From NCBI GenBank assembly GCA_003149345.1, contig QFWI01000011.1:558001-622000 (forward strand): a stretch of 64,000 nucleotides of DNA, written 5' to 3'. The stretch comes from Vampirovibrio chlorellavorus (lineage in GTDB: Bacteria; Cyanobacteriota; Vampirovibrionia; Vampirovibrionales; Vampirovibrionaceae). Position 1 is the stretch's first letter, and every line of letters starts with the position of its first letter. The notes beneath the pieces were generated by a model. That model was not told the origin of the DNA. It made no database searches and saw nothing but the letters and a program-made list of their open reading frames with translations. Below, one piece after another: positions 42,304 through 51,641 of the stretch. The translations under genes were made by a program, and so were the position numbers.

Positions 42304-43620
42304 CTAGCCCTCCACTTCCTCCGTTTCCACAGAGAGTTCCGCCTCTGGTGCCGGTGCCTCTTGGGCATCGGCCACATCGGCTTCGGCTTGGACTTCTTCT
42401 GAGTGGATTTCACCAGCAGCCACCGGCACTGGTTGATCTTCACCTTCAGTAAATTCCTGACCTTCGGGAATGTAGTCGGCAGGAGGAGCGGCCATTTGCT
42501 CAAAGTAGCCCATGCCCCCTTCTTGTTCGACTTGGCCAATGCTCTTGATATCTAGCTTGAAGCCGGTTAGTTTTGCCGCCAGACGCACGTTTTGCCCTTC
42601 CCGACCGATGGCCAGAGAGAGTTGATCATCCGGCACGATGACCAATGCCCGGGATTGACGGGGATCGTGCATCACGAGAACCCGGATAATCTTTGCCGGA
42701 GCTAAAGCGTTGACGATGAACTCCACCGGATCCGGTGACCAGCGGATGATATCGATTTTCTCGTTCTTCAGCTCATTAACAATGGCCTGAATCCGGCTGC
42801 CACGGGTTCCGATGCAAGCGCCTTGGGCGTCCACATCCGGGTCATGTGAAGTGACGGCAACCTTTGTCCGGTAGCCGGCTTCCCGAGCAATGCTTTTGAT
42901 TTCGACCAGACCGTCCTCGATTTCAGGCACTTCCAGCTCGAATACCTCTTTCACCATGGCGGCGTGGGCCTGGGAGACAATAATTTGAGGCACTCGACCG
43001 GAATCTTTCAAATCCAGCACGTAAACCCGCAGCTTGTTACCGACCCGGTAATACTCGGACGGCAGTTGTTCCTTCGGGGGCAAAATGGCTTCGGACTTGC
43101 CGATGTTCACGATCACGTTCCGGCCTTCAATGCGCTGAACGATGGCCGTGGTCACCGAGCCGCGTTTCTCCTCAAACTCTTTCTGAACCAGCTTCTTTTC
43201 GGCTTCACGGATACGCTGGGTAATGACCTGTTTGGCGGACTGAGCGGCGATACGGCCAAATTCATCCGGCGTGACCTCAATTTCCAGAATGTCATCCAGC
43301 TCCACATCCGGCTTGATTTTCCGGGCTTCCTTCAGCTCGATCTCGGGCTCTCGGGGGATTTCCTCGCCCTCTTCATCGTACTCAATCGCTTCCGGGTCGC
43401 TCAGCTCTTTAACCACCCGTTTGAGCTCATAAATACCAATCTCGCCGGATTTTTCATTCAGGCGACACTCATAACCCGTGAGGCTTTCCAATTTGGCATA
43501 CCGTTTATAAGCGGCCAGCATGGCTTCTTTCAAGGAGGAAATGACTACGTCTCTGGGAATACCACGTTCCCGCTCCAGTTGTTCAGCATGTTCCATCAAC
43601 GCGGGGCCAACTTTAATCAT
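42304..43620 (-). CDS. nusA: Transcription termination/antitermination factor NusA
   Basis: A 438-residue NusA. The N-terminal RNA-polymerase-binding domain (ISSLKEAMLAAYKRYAKLES) is followed by the S1 domain (about 140-210: GSVTTAIVQRIEGRNVIVNI), two KH domains (GACIGTRGSRIQAIVNELKN, REGQNVRLAAKLTGFKLDI) and an acidic, Glu/Ala-rich tail. The E. coli-type C-terminal helix-hairpin repeats are absent, as in many non-proteobacterial NusA proteins. ATG 43620; 42 bases after rimP. Confidence 0.96.
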   Translation of the reverse strand: MIKVGPALMEHAEQLERERGIPRDVVISSLKEAMLAAYKRYAKLESLTGYECRLNEKSGEIGIYELKRVVKELSDPEAIEYDEEGEEIPREPEIELKEARKIKPDVELDDILEIEVTPDEFGRIAAQSAKQVITQRIREAEKKLVQKEFEEKRGSVTTAIVQRIEGRNVIVNIGKSEAILPPKEQLPSEYYRVGNKLRVYVLDLKDSGRVPQIIVSQAHAAMVKEVFELEVPEIEDGLVEIKSIAREAGYRTKVAVTSHDPDVDAQGACIGTRGSRIQAIVNELKNEKIDIIRWSPDPVEFIVNALAPAKIIRVLVMHDPRQSRALVIVPDDQLSLAIGREGQNVRLAAKLTGFKLDIKSIGQVEQEGGMGYFEQMAAPPADYIPEGQEFTEGEDQPVPVAAGEIHSEEVQAEADVADAQEAPAPEAELSVETEEVEG

Positions 43621-43661
43621 GGTGACGGCGTACCTCCTGTTTATCCTTTGATTTTAAATAA

Positions 43662-44279
43662 TTATAGTGGGTCAATCGCCGAAGATAAGGACGCATGGTC
43701 CTCTTCTTCCGGGAATCGAATGACCGGGTTGAGGTAAACAGCCTGCTCATCTTGCAGGCAAACCTCGAAATCTTTGGTGGTCTTGCTGTCTCGCAGCGTG
43801 ACGACTTTGCGAGTCTCATCAAAGCCTGTCAGAATCCCCTCGGCCACAGTGGGCAGCTCCGAAGGGAGTGCCTTGGCGGCTTTTTTCTTGTTCTTGGATT
43901 CTATGGAGCCCGTGATGCGAACAGGCTCTCCCTGGTAAAACGTAAACTCCCGGACTGTTTTCAGTGGCCTGAAGAGGCCTGGTGAACTGACCTCCAGGCT
44001 ATAGGCCACATCCGCCAATAAAGGAAACGTTTCCAGCACCGGATCCAGACTTCGGCTGATAGCCTCACATTCGCTAATGGAGATAGAGCCTTCTTTCAGG
44101 TCTGCGTACACCCGTAAGTACCAATACCCGGCCTCTTTTTCAAAGACTGCGTCCACCAGAAAATAGCGAGGGTCAAGCTGACTTTCCACCAAGGGGAACA
44201 CGGCCTCTTGAATGGCTTTTACTTGCTCTGGTTTTGGCTGCATTGAGGGGGAGGCGGGCCGTTTCATGCCGGATAGCAT
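43662..44279 (-). CDS. rimP: Ribosome maturation factor RimP
   Basis: A 205-residue RimP, needed for 30S assembly. The N-terminal domain (VESQLDPRYFLVDAVFEKEAGYW region and CEAISRSLDPVL) and the SH3-like C-terminal domain (SSPGLFRPLKTVREF, GILTGFDETRKVVTL) are clear; SSPGLFRPL is the family signature. The gene starts the rimP-nusA-ylxR-infB-rbfA operon. Start is uncertain: ATG 44279 has a GGAG nearly adjacent, ATG 44267 is 13 bases from it, and ATG 44396 would add an unusual N-terminal tail. I use 44279. Confidence 0.9.
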   Translation of the reverse strand: MLSGMKRPASPSMQPKPEQVKAIQEAVFPLVESQLDPRYFLVDAVFEKEAGYWYLRVYADLKEGSISISECEAISRSLDPVLETFPLLADVAYSLEVSSPGLFRPLKTVREFTFYQGEPVRITGSIESKNKKKAAKALPSELPTVAEGILTGFDETRKVVTLRDSKTTKDFEVCLQDEQAVYLNPVIRFPEEEDHASLSSAIDPL

Positions 44280-44424
44280 ACTCCTGAGGGTCTTGAGTCC
44301 ATTTGGGTTCTGATTTTCTTTCTTAATAAAAGAAGTGGGCCTTTCTTCATTGACCCACTTCTGACAATCATCAAGAAGTAGTGCTGATTTTAACATAAAC
44401 AAATTTCTGGCAAGGACTCTGTGT

Positions 44425-46437
44425 TCAAGGTGATAGTAAATTTTCCAGGGCTTGCAATTGAGAGAGGGTTCCGGCACCGACCAATATGTCTTCAGGGTGT
44501 AGAACCAGATCGGGATTGGCGGCCACCTGGACTTTTTCCTGTCTTTGCACCAGGGCGATTACGTTGACCCCGGTTTTTTGACGAATTTTAGCCTCTCTCA
44601 GGCTTTTTCCGGTCAGTTCGCTGCCAGCCGCAATGGGCAGCCATCGAATTTGAGTCCCCTCCAGCAGGCTAAAGCGCCCAAAAACAGTATGCTCCTTGGT
44701 GACTGGTGCCCGGTGCAGGTTGTTTTCCAGTTGTCGCACCTGGGTAATAAGCCGATCCGTCTCCAAAACCGGATAGTGTAAATGGTTCATGATGTTGAAG
44801 ATAAAGCTGATACTGGTTTCGAACTCTTCGTAGATGATGCTGTCCACCCCTATGCGATGGAGGCGATCAATGTCGGTCCGGTATCTCGAACGGGCCATGC
44901 AGTAGGTTTTTGGGTTGATTTGCTTGGCCAGTTGGGCTGCCGATTCAGCGGTTCGAATGTCGGGGAAGGTAATGGCCAGGATTGTTGACTGCTCAATTCC
45001 TGCCGATTCCAGTATCTCCCGGCGTGAGATATCGCCGTACACGCAGGTAATCCCTCTGGCCTTGAGTTTTCGGACTGTTTTCAGGTTGGTTTCCACCACC
45101 ACGTAGGGAATGCCTTGCTCTTCCAAGGCGGAGGACAGGTTACGAGCGATAGGGCCATACCCGGCTATAATAACGTGCGCCAGCGGACTGGCTTGTTGCT
45201 CCTCGGATTCGGCGGTTGTTGTTACGCGTCTCAGACGGGTTTTCAGATAGGGACTGCTCAAGCGGTGAATCAGGCGAAGCACAAGCGGGGTGAGAAACAT
45301 GGAAATGATAATGGCATCAATGATAATGGGGTTCCAGAAGCTCAGTAGTTCTTGCCAGCTGGGCACCTGGCGAATGGTATCCAGTGTTCTACCAAGCAGC
45401 ACAAAGGAGAATTCACCAACCTGAAAGAGCGAGAGGCCTGCCCACAGAGCGGTTCGGTGCGGAAAGCGCAATACGCGAATCGCCATGTAGGCACACACCG
45501 CTTTGAGAAGGATCAAGAGGGCGGTCACCCCCAGTACCAGCCATCCGTTTTGCAGTAAAAATCGCACATCAAACAGGAGGCCCATGGAGACAAAGAAGAG
45601 GGTGATGAAAACGTCTCTAAAGGCTTTACTATCGGCAATGACCTGCCTGCAGAACAGGCTTCGACTGAGGGCGAGGCCTGCCACGAACGCGCCTGCCTCA
45701 TAGGAAAGGCCCATTTTATGCGTGAGTATGGCCATCCCCAGGCCAATACAGACCAACGCCAGCGTAAACACTTCCTTTTTATTGGTGGAAGCAAGCCGAT
45801 CCAGAAAAACGGGAACTATCTTGAGGCTGATGGCCACGGCAAGGGCTCCGAAAATCAGTGCCTTGAAAGTAATCCAGGCCAATTGTGTGGTGGTTTCACT
45901 GGTGAAAGGCTGCGTTAAGGAGGGTACCAGCGCCATGAGGGGAATAATGGAAAGATCCTGGATGATGAGAACGCCCAGAATCAGACGCCCGTGGTCAGAA
46001 TCGATTTCCCGGTGGTCTTCCAGGCTCTTCAGCACGATGGCTGTACTACTCAGGGAGAGGATAGAGCCTACCAGAAAGGCCAGTTGCCACGGGAATTTTC
46101 CCAGAAAGTGGAGTGCCAGGGTCAGGGCTAACGTGGTAAACCCTAATTGCATCAAGCCAGCCAAAGGCGCCTGGTATCGTAGCTGGCGGAGCTTGTCCAC
46201 AGAAAGATCCAACCCGACAATGAAGAGCAGGAAGATGATGCCCACCTGGGCCATAATCTGTATTTCCTGAACATGAACCAAATTCAGGGCGTTCGGGCCC
46301 AGCAAGATGCCGGTGAGAATGAAGGCCAGGAAGGTTGGGAGGTGAAACCGTTGCAGGATGTAGGCGAAAATCGCTCCAATGGAGAAAATCAGAGCCAGTA
46401 AGACTAAAACGGAAGTATCCAGGGCGCTGTGTTCCAT
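44425..46437 (-). CDS. CPA2 monovalent cation/proton antiporter with RCK domains (Kef-like)
   Basis: A 670-residue membrane antiporter. About twelve hydrophobic segments occupy residues 5-385 (LVLLALIFSIGAIFAYIL, FLAFILTGILLGPNAL, FLLFIVGLDLSVDKL and onward), matching the Na/H-exchanger fold, with the family Asp in the LDLS and GLSYEAGAFVAGLAL regions. A TrkA-N (RCK) NAD-binding domain follows (HVIIAGYGPIARNLSSALEE, ~415-530), then TrkA-C (~590-665). RCK domains gate potassium or proton exchange in response to nucleotides. ATG 46437 is preceded at a distance by GGAGGG. The rimP operon follows closely on the same strand. Confidence 0.9.
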   Translation of the reverse strand: MEHSALDTSVLVLLALIFSIGAIFAYILQRFHLPTFLAFILTGILLGPNALNLVHVQEIQIMAQVGIIFLLFIVGLDLSVDKLRQLRYQAPLAGLMQLGFTTLALTLALHFLGKFPWQLAFLVGSILSLSSTAIVLKSLEDHREIDSDHGRLILGVLIIQDLSIIPLMALVPSLTQPFTSETTTQLAWITFKALIFGALAVAISLKIVPVFLDRLASTNKKEVFTLALVCIGLGMAILTHKMGLSYEAGAFVAGLALSRSLFCRQVIADSKAFRDVFITLFFVSMGLLFDVRFLLQNGWLVLGVTALLILLKAVCAYMAIRVLRFPHRTALWAGLSLFQVGEFSFVLLGRTLDTIRQVPSWQELLSFWNPIIIDAIIISMFLTPLVLRLIHRLSSPYLKTRLRRVTTTAESEEQQASPLAHVIIAGYGPIARNLSSALEEQGIPYVVVETNLKTVRKLKARGITCVYGDISRREILESAGIEQSTILAITFPDIRTAESAAQLAKQINPKTYCMARSRYRTDIDRLHRIGVDSIIYEEFETSISFIFNIMNHLHYPVLETDRLITQVRQLENNLHRAPVTKEHTVFGRFSLLEGTQIRWLPIAAGSELTGKSLREAKIRQKTGVNVIALVQRQEKVQVAANPDLVLHPEDILVGAGTLSQLQALENLLSP

Positions 46438-46618
46438 TGGTGTTTCGATCAACCCTCCTCCTGCCTGTTTATACCAGTCTAACAGCTTTGCCTGCCCAGA
46501 GCCAATTTACCCTCTCCCCTCAATGGGCTTGAACCGGGAACAGTCGTTCATCCGATGATCCGCATGATTCTTGAGACCATCCTTGAGGAAATCAAAAGAA
46601 ATTCGAAGCGTCTTAGGC

Positions 46619-46624
46619 TATAAT
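46619..46624 (+). promoter_or_regulatory. Perfect -10 box (TATAAT) before nadB
   Basis: TATAAT lies 45 bases before the nadB ATG (46669) and 21 bases before an alternative GTG (46645). No clear -35 box is seen. Confidence 0.35.
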
Positions 46625-46668
46625 CACCAAATAATTTTGAAGTTGTGTTCAGCAACAACCCCGCTTTC

Positions 46669-48267
46669 ATGAAAAAACATTCTTTTTCGGTCAAACAAGT
46701 TTCCGCACTTGTAGTGGGTACGGGAATTTCCGGTTTGTTTACAGCTTTAAAATTGGCGGAAGCTGGCGTTGAAACCCTCCTGATTACCAAGTCCGCGCTG
46801 GACGAAAGTAACTCTCGTTACGCCCAAGGGGGAATTGCTGCCGTCCTGCCCTCCAATCCTGATGATTCCCTGGATTTGCATTTGCAGGACACGATTCGGG
46901 CTGGAGCCGGGCTTTGTAACGAACAGTCCGCTCGCTCTATTCTGGCGGAAGGGTATGCCTCCATCGAGGATTTGCTATTTTACGGGGTTCCTTTCGACCG
47001 AAACCCGGACAACCAGTTGGCTTTAACCCGAGAAGCCGCTCACAGTGTGCAGCGAATTTTACATGCGGGCGGTGATGCCACCGGTCACTCCGTGGAAATG
47101 GCCTTGATCGACAAAGTTCGCAAGAATGCCCGGATCGAGGTCATGGAATATACCCAGGTGGTGGAATTACTGGTGGTGGATGGCGTTTGCCAAGGGTGCC
47201 GGGCCGTTGATTATCACAACCGTCAGGAAGTGGTGGTGTACAGTTCCCATACGGTGCTGGCCACGGGGGGCATTGGCCGAATCTACAGTCATACCACCAA
47301 TCCGGCCATTGCCACCGGCGATGGTATTGCCCTGGCCGCACAGGCCGGTGCCGATATCGAGAACATGGAGTTCATTCAGTTTCATCCCACTGCTTTTTAC
47401 GCCGATGGGCAGCTTCACTTTCTGGTCTCCGAAGCCCTGCGGGGGGAGGGTGGTCTGCTGAGGGATCGGGAGGGCCGACTGTTTGCCAAGAAATATCATC
47501 CCGATGGCGAGCTGGCCCCTCGGGATATTGTGACTCGGGCCATTTATGCCGAGATGCGCGCCGCTCATCTGCCATATGTCTATCTGGACATCACGCATCT
47601 TCCTGCTGAAACCATTGAGAAGCGCTTTCCGACCATTTTGAGCAGTTGCTTGAAGTTTGGCATTGACATCCGCAAGGACTGGATCCCGGTGGCCCCAGCC
47701 GCGCATTATTTGATGGGTGGCATTACGGTGGATGTGGAGGGAAAAACGGTCGTTACCGGCCTGTACTCCGTGGGAGAGACCGCTTATACCGGTTTGCACG
47801 GAGCCAATCGGTTGGCCAGCAACTCTTTGCTGGAATGCGTTGTTTTGGCGCGTCGGGTGGCCCGTTATATCGGGGAAAATCCCAAAGCACTGAGCGCCCA
47901 GCTTCCCCAAGTCTCATCCGGTCACTACGATTATGAGCCGCAGCCCGCCATGTTTGAGGCTTTAGAGAAACTGCATGATCTGATGTGGCAACAGGTGGGC
48001 ATTTTGAGAAGTGCCGAGGGACTTGAGCTGGCGTTGAGCGAACTCAAGGCTCTGGAAGCACAGGTGCTGGATAATCACTGGCAACAGGTCATCCCGGTGG
48101 GCTTTGAGCTGATGAGTCAATTGAAAGTGGCTCGGCTAATTACCCAGGCCGCTTTAAACCGTTGTGAAAGCCGGGGGGCTCACACACGACTGGATTTCCC
48201 GGAGGCGGCGTCGGTTTTGCCTGACGAGTCGGTCAAGATGGTATCTGTGGGCGCTTCCGTTCTATGA
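46669..48267 (+). CDS. nadB: L-aspartate oxidase
   Basis: A 532-residue flavoprotein that oxidises L-aspartate to iminoaspartate, the first step of de novo NAD synthesis. FAD-binding VVGTGISGLFTALKLAEAG opens the protein; SRYAQGGIAAV, HSVQRILHAGGDATGH, FIQFHPTAFY, EALRGEGGLLRD and AAHYLMGGITVD are characteristic of NadB. A GTG at 46645 is an alternative start. The stop overlaps nadC by 4 bases. The middle gene, nadA, is not in the cluster and must be elsewhere. Confidence 0.95.
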   Translation: MKKHSFSVKQVSALVVGTGISGLFTALKLAEAGVETLLITKSALDESNSRYAQGGIAAVLPSNPDDSLDLHLQDTIRAGAGLCNEQSARSILAEGYASIEDLLFYGVPFDRNPDNQLALTREAAHSVQRILHAGGDATGHSVEMALIDKVRKNARIEVMEYTQVVELLVVDGVCQGCRAVDYHNRQEVVVYSSHTVLATGGIGRIYSHTTNPAIATGDGIALAAQAGADIENMEFIQFHPTAFYADGQLHFLVSEALRGEGGLLRDREGRLFAKKYHPDGELAPRDIVTRAIYAEMRAAHLPYVYLDITHLPAETIEKRFPTILSSCLKFGIDIRKDWIPVAPAAHYLMGGITVDVEGKTVVTGLYSVGETAYTGLHGANRLASNSLLECVVLARRVARYIGENPKALSAQLPQVSSGHYDYEPQPAMFEALEKLHDLMWQQVGILRSAEGLELALSELKALEAQVLDNHWQQVIPVGFELMSQLKVARLITQAALNRCESRGAHTRLDFPEAASVLPDESVKMVSVGASVL

Positions 48268-49154
48268 AGCCAGTGATAGGTTTAAATCGACTCCCTCTGG
48301 ACGCGGATAGTCTGGCGATTCAGGGCGCTGTACATACTGCCTTGCTGGAAGATTTGGCCCAGGGCGATGTGACGACGGATTCCCTGCCGCAATTGGCACT
48401 GTTGCAACGGCAGGCCCTTTTCCGGGTGCGACAGGATTGTGTGGTTTCCGGTTTGACGGTGGCTGGCCTGGTCTGCCAAATGGTGGATCCGACTTTGGTG
48501 TTCACGCCGACACTTCAGGACGGTGATTTCGCAAAGGCTGGAACGGTCATTGCCCAAGTGCAGGGCGCCATGGCTTCCATTCTGAAAGCGGAGCGCACGG
48601 CCTTGAACTTTCTACAGCTCTTGAGTGGGGTGGCCTCCGAAACCCGCCGATATGTCCAGGCCGTCAGCGGGACGGGAACGAGAATTACCCACACCCGAAA
48701 AACAACGCCCGGTCTGCGTTTACTGGAACAACAGGCGGTTCTGCATGGCGGCGGGACGCCACACCGGTTTAATCTGGGCAGTTGTGTCATGCTGAAAGAC
48801 AACCATTTGCAGGCGCTGGGCGAAGTCAACCCCGGCGAGGCTATTACCTTGGCTGTGAGGACGTTGCGGGCAAAGATTTCACACACCACCCGGATTGAGG
48901 TGGAGGCCGACACGCTGGAGCAAGTCCGGCAAGCGGTGGAGGCAGGGGCCGATATCATTCTGCTGGACAATATGAGCCCTGACACAATCCGGCAAGCCTT
49001 GGGCATTATTCAAAAACGGGCCATTGCCGAGGCCAGTGGCGGCATCAGCCTGGACACCATTCGGGCCTATGCGGAAACCGGGGTGGATGTCATTTCCACC
49101 AGTAAAATTACCCTGGGTGTTCCGGCCATTGATGTGGGACTGGATCTGGAGTAA
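48264..49154 (+). CDS. nadC: Nicotinate-nucleotide pyrophosphorylase (quinolinate phosphoribosyltransferase)
   Basis: A 296-residue NadC, which converts quinolinate and PRPP to nicotinate mononucleotide. Seen: EDLAQGDVTTDSL, LNFLQLLSGVAS, TRKTTPGLRLLEQQAVLHGG (PRPP/quinolinate-binding), MLKDNHLQA, IEVEADTLEQVRQAVEAGAD, IILLDNMSPD and EASGGISLDTI. Overlaps nadB by 4 bases (ATGA), so the two are translated together. No terminator is obvious in the 76 bases before the convergent glycosyltransferase. Confidence 0.96.
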   Translation: MKPVIGLNRLPLDADSLAIQGAVHTALLEDLAQGDVTTDSLPQLALLQRQALFRVRQDCVVSGLTVAGLVCQMVDPTLVFTPTLQDGDFAKAGTVIAQVQGAMASILKAERTALNFLQLLSGVASETRRYVQAVSGTGTRITHTRKTTPGLRLLEQQAVLHGGGTPHRFNLGSCVMLKDNHLQALGEVNPGEAITLAVRTLRAKISHTTRIEVEADTLEQVRQAVEAGADIILLDNMSPDTIRQALGIIQKRAIAEASGGISLDTIRAYAETGVDVISTSKITLGVPAIDVGLDLE

Positions 49155-49230
49155 GGCTGCTATCCTGCCCAGCTTTGTAAACTAAGCGTTGTAAATCAAA
49201 CCTTGCGAATTAAATCTTGCAAACGGTCAG

Positions 49231-49938
49231 CTAGTCAACAAAGCGGTACTTAATCAGCGTCCATAGGGCAGAAATACCGTCTCGCCACGTAATTTTCTTG
49301 CCTTCATCAAAGTTGCGGCCACTGTAGGAAATGGGCGCTTCATATAATCGGGCTCCCCGTTTCAGCACTTTGGCCGTAATCTCGGGTTCAAAGTCAAACC
49401 GGTTGGAGCGGATTACCACGTCCTTCAGAAATTCGGCCTTGAAGGCCTTGTAGCAGGTTTCCATATCGGTCAGGGTGGTGTTGTAGAGGATGTTGGTCAT
49501 CAACGTCAGGAACTTGTTGCCAAAGTAGTGCAGGACGTTGAAGGCCCGCACCGGCTTTCCGGCGGTCAGGCGGCTTCCATAAGCCACATCCGCCTTGCCC
49601 TCCAGAATGAGTTGGATGAGTTCCGGGTAGTCCTTGGGATCGTACTCCAAATCGGCGTCCTGAATGACGATAATCTCCCCGCTGGCTTGCTGAATGGCCG
49701 TTCTGAGGGCGGCCCCTTTGCCCTGGTTGTGTGCGTGATATAGCACCGTGTAAGGCGCTTGTCCCTCATAGCGCTTGAGCAGCTCGCGGGTGCCGTCGGT
49801 GGAGCCATCATCCACCAGAATGATTTGCTTTTGCAGGCCGCAAAAATCCACGGCGCTCACTTTGGCCAGCAGGTTATCCAGAAAGCGAATTTCGTTGTAG
49901 ACGGGGATCAGAATACTGATGGTTTGATAAGAGCTCAT
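49231..49938 (-). CDS. Family 2 glycosyltransferase (dolichyl-phosphate mannosyltransferase-like)
   Basis: A 235-residue GT-A enzyme. ISILIPVYNE, ILVDDGSTDGTRELL, GKGAALRTAI, VIQDADLEYDP (DxD metal site) and a C-terminal RxFDEGKKITWRDG region closely resemble the polyprenyl-phosphate mannosyl/glucosyltransferase group. No membrane segments are seen. I use ATG 49938, which overlaps the TPR stop by 4 bases (ATGA). As the last gene of the fliW-csrA operon it could glycosylate a flagellar or surface component (inference). Confidence 0.87.
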   Translation of the reverse strand: MSSYQTISILIPVYNEIRFLDNLLAKVSAVDFCGLQKQIILVDDGSTDGTRELLKRYEGQAPYTVLYHAHNQGKGAALRTAIQQASGEIIVIQDADLEYDPKDYPELIQLILEGKADVAYGSRLTAGKPVRAFNVLHYFGNKFLTLMTNILYNTTLTDMETCYKAFKAEFLKDVVIRSNRFDFEPEITAKVLKRGARLYEAPISYSGRNFDEGKKITWRDGISALWTLIKYRFVD

Positions 49939-50687
49939 GGCGGGGGGCTTTCTAGGGAAGTATCGTTCAAGGTGGCCAATAGGTCGCTGGCCGGACGGTA
50001 GGTCGGGCTGATCAGCAGGCATTGGTTCAGCATCAGGCGAGCCTCTTTCAGGTGCTTCAAGGCCACGCTGTATTGCCCCAGATGAAAGTATATTTCAGGG
50101 TCGTTTGGCAAGGCTTTTTGCCCTTGCAGCAAGTACTTTCCGGCCCGATCAATCCAATCCGCGTTCATCAGGGCGCGTCCGGCAAACTTGGGCGCCTCCA
50201 GATTGACCTGGGTCAGAAAATCCACGTAGTTCAGGTAATTTTCCAGATAGTCGACCCGGTTGGCCGCAATCAGGTTGGCGATGTCGCTTTCCATGTGGTT
50301 GCGAATCTGGAAAATGGTAGGCACTGTTCGGAGTTGACCGCTGATTAAGCCGTACAAGGACACGCACCAGTGGTTTTGGCGCAGGTTAAGTACTTTACTC
50401 CAGGCCAGCTGCATGGCTTGGGTTTTACCTTGCAACATGGCGCAGTAGCCACTTTGGTAGTAATCGTCAATTTGGTTGTATAGTTCGGCGGCCTCCTCAA
50501 ACCGGTTTTGACCCCTGAGCGCCAGGCCCATCAGCTCATAAAGGGCTCGCTTTTCTTCAATGCTCAGGTCAACGCTCAAGGATGAGGCCTGCCGCATCAA
50601 CAGGCGTAACGATTCTTCGGCAGCTGGGGCCTTTTTCTCTCTGAACAAAAGGTCTCTGGCTTCATTGAGTTGAGAGAAGACAGCCAA
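49935..50687 (-). CDS. TPR-like helical protein in the fliW-csrA operon
   Basis: A 250-residue helical protein without signal peptide. TPR-like pairs appear at residues ~45-75 (LYELMGLALRGQNRFEEAAE) and ~195-235 (IYFHLGQYSVALKHLKEARL, LLISPTYRPASDLLATL). The middle has a segment SLYGLISGQLRTVPTIFQIR that I do not recognise. It starts 4 bases after csrA and overlaps the glycosyltransferase, so it is probably a partner or scaffold for it. Confidence 0.75.
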   Translation of the reverse strand: MAVFSQLNEARDLLFREKKAPAAEESLRLLMRQASSLSVDLSIEEKRALYELMGLALRGQNRFEEAAELYNQIDDYYQSGYCAMLQGKTQAMQLAWSKVLNLRQNHWCVSLYGLISGQLRTVPTIFQIRNHMESDIANLIAANRVDYLENYLNYVDFLTQVNLEAPKFAGRALMNADWIDRAGKYLLQGQKALPNDPEIYFHLGQYSVALKHLKEARLMLNQCLLISPTYRPASDLLATLNDTSLESPPP

Positions 50688-50691
50688 CGGC

Positions 50692-50952
50692 CTATCCCTC
50701 CTTTGTGGGAGGACTGGTTTTAATCAGGTTGACCGCCTCAATGGCCTTGTTCAGGCGGGCAGTTTCGGCGTCCTGGGTCGCCAGTCGATTGCTTTTTTTG
50801 ATTTCCTCGAAAATTTCTTCCCGGTAAATGGTGATTTGCTTGGGGGCTTCAATGCCGATTTTGACCGAATCCCCCTTGGTTTCCAGGATGGTAACTTCGA
50901 TTTCATTGGCGATGATGATTTTTTGACCGGTTTTTCGGGTGAGTACCAGCAT
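50692..50952 (-). CDS. csrA: Carbon storage/translation regulator CsrA
   Basis: An 86-residue CsrA, a dimeric RNA-binding protein that represses or activates mRNAs at GGA motifs. The family core is intact: MLVLTRKTGQKIIIANEIEV, DSVKIGIEAPKQITIYREEIFEEI. It has a C-terminal extension of ~25 residues. Located 5 bases after fliW; FliW protein binds and inhibits CsrA in flagellated bacteria, linking flagellin levels to translation. CsrA may act on mRNAs elsewhere in the genome, including exported-protein genes (inference). Confidence 0.96.
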   Translation of the reverse strand: MLVLTRKTGQKIIIANEIEVTILETKGDSVKIGIEAPKQITIYREEIFEEIKKSNRLATQDAETARLNKAIEAVNLIKTSPPTKEG

Positions 50953-50957
50953 GAACC

Positions 50958-51464
50958 CTAGTCTCCTTTGTCAGCGGATGCCGGAGATGAGACCGAAGGC
51001 GCTCCTTTGGGTTGCTGTTGTAGAACTTCATCAGGAATTAACCGGGTTTTGGTGCTGTATCCACTGTCGTGAAGCACCACTTGCAATGCTTTGCGGCTGG
51101 CCTGGTTCACTACAATCGGCCCCAACAGGTTGGTGGTCATTTTGCTGGGATCTTCCTGGGGGATATTGACGATGGTCATCACCAGGGCATCCTCGGCGCT
51201 GTGCAGAGCCAGGTGTTCAGCGGTTTCATCGGACAAGGCAAATTCGTAGTCGATGTCGAACAATTTGGGGTTGGTCACCACAAAGGCCAGTTCAGGATCA
51301 TCGGCGGATTGCAGCCACTTAAAGGGAGAATCCTCGGCATGATCCAGAATCACGTAACGCGCGGAGTCGCTAAATCCTAAAATCGGCTCAATGAAGTCAA
51401 TGATGCGTTCTTCGTCAACAGAGACCTCTCCAAAGCGCGCGGTTTGAATAATCTTGTTAGCCAT
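50958..51464 (-). CDS. fliW: Flagellar assembly factor FliW
   Basis: A 168-residue FliW, the protein antagonist of CsrA that also binds flagellin. Sequence hallmarks: FGEVSVDEERIIDFIEPILGF, SPFKWLQSADDPELAFVV, ALVMTIVNIPQEDPSKMTTNLLGP-type region and NQASRKALQVVL. The last ~30 residues are Gln/Ser/Pro-rich and extend past the family core. First gene of the fliW-csrA-TPR-glycosyltransferase operon. Its presence indicates flagella although no structural flagellar genes lie in the window. Confidence 0.94.
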   Translation of the reverse strand: MANKIIQTARFGEVSVDEERIIDFIEPILGFSDSARYVILDHAEDSPFKWLQSADDPELAFVVTNPKLFDIDYEFALSDETAEHLALHSAEDALVMTIVNIPQEDPSKMTTNLLGPIVVNQASRKALQVVLHDSGYSTKTRLIPDEVLQQQPKGAPSVSSPASADKGD

Positions 51465-51511
51465 TGGGGGTTCCCATTCTCACCAACTTTTTACTTTTGA
51501 TTACATTCTTG

Positions 51512-51517
51512 TATAAT
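51512..51517 (+). promoter_or_regulatory. Possible -10 box for the small helical protein gene
   Basis: TATAAT on the plus strand, in the divergent gap between fliW and the small helical protein. The matching -35 box (TTTTTA or TTTTAC) is weak. The same bases read TATTAT on the minus strand and could serve fliW. Confidence 0.35.
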
Positions 51518-51641
51518 ACCGTTTCAGGGATGCCTAGATTGTAACAATCCATAAGCTATTTTAAAGAAAAAGTCATAAATGGGCCAGTTTTTCTAAACTT
51601 TTCCACGATTGGGTCGATGAGAGAGTGACTTGAGGCACGCA

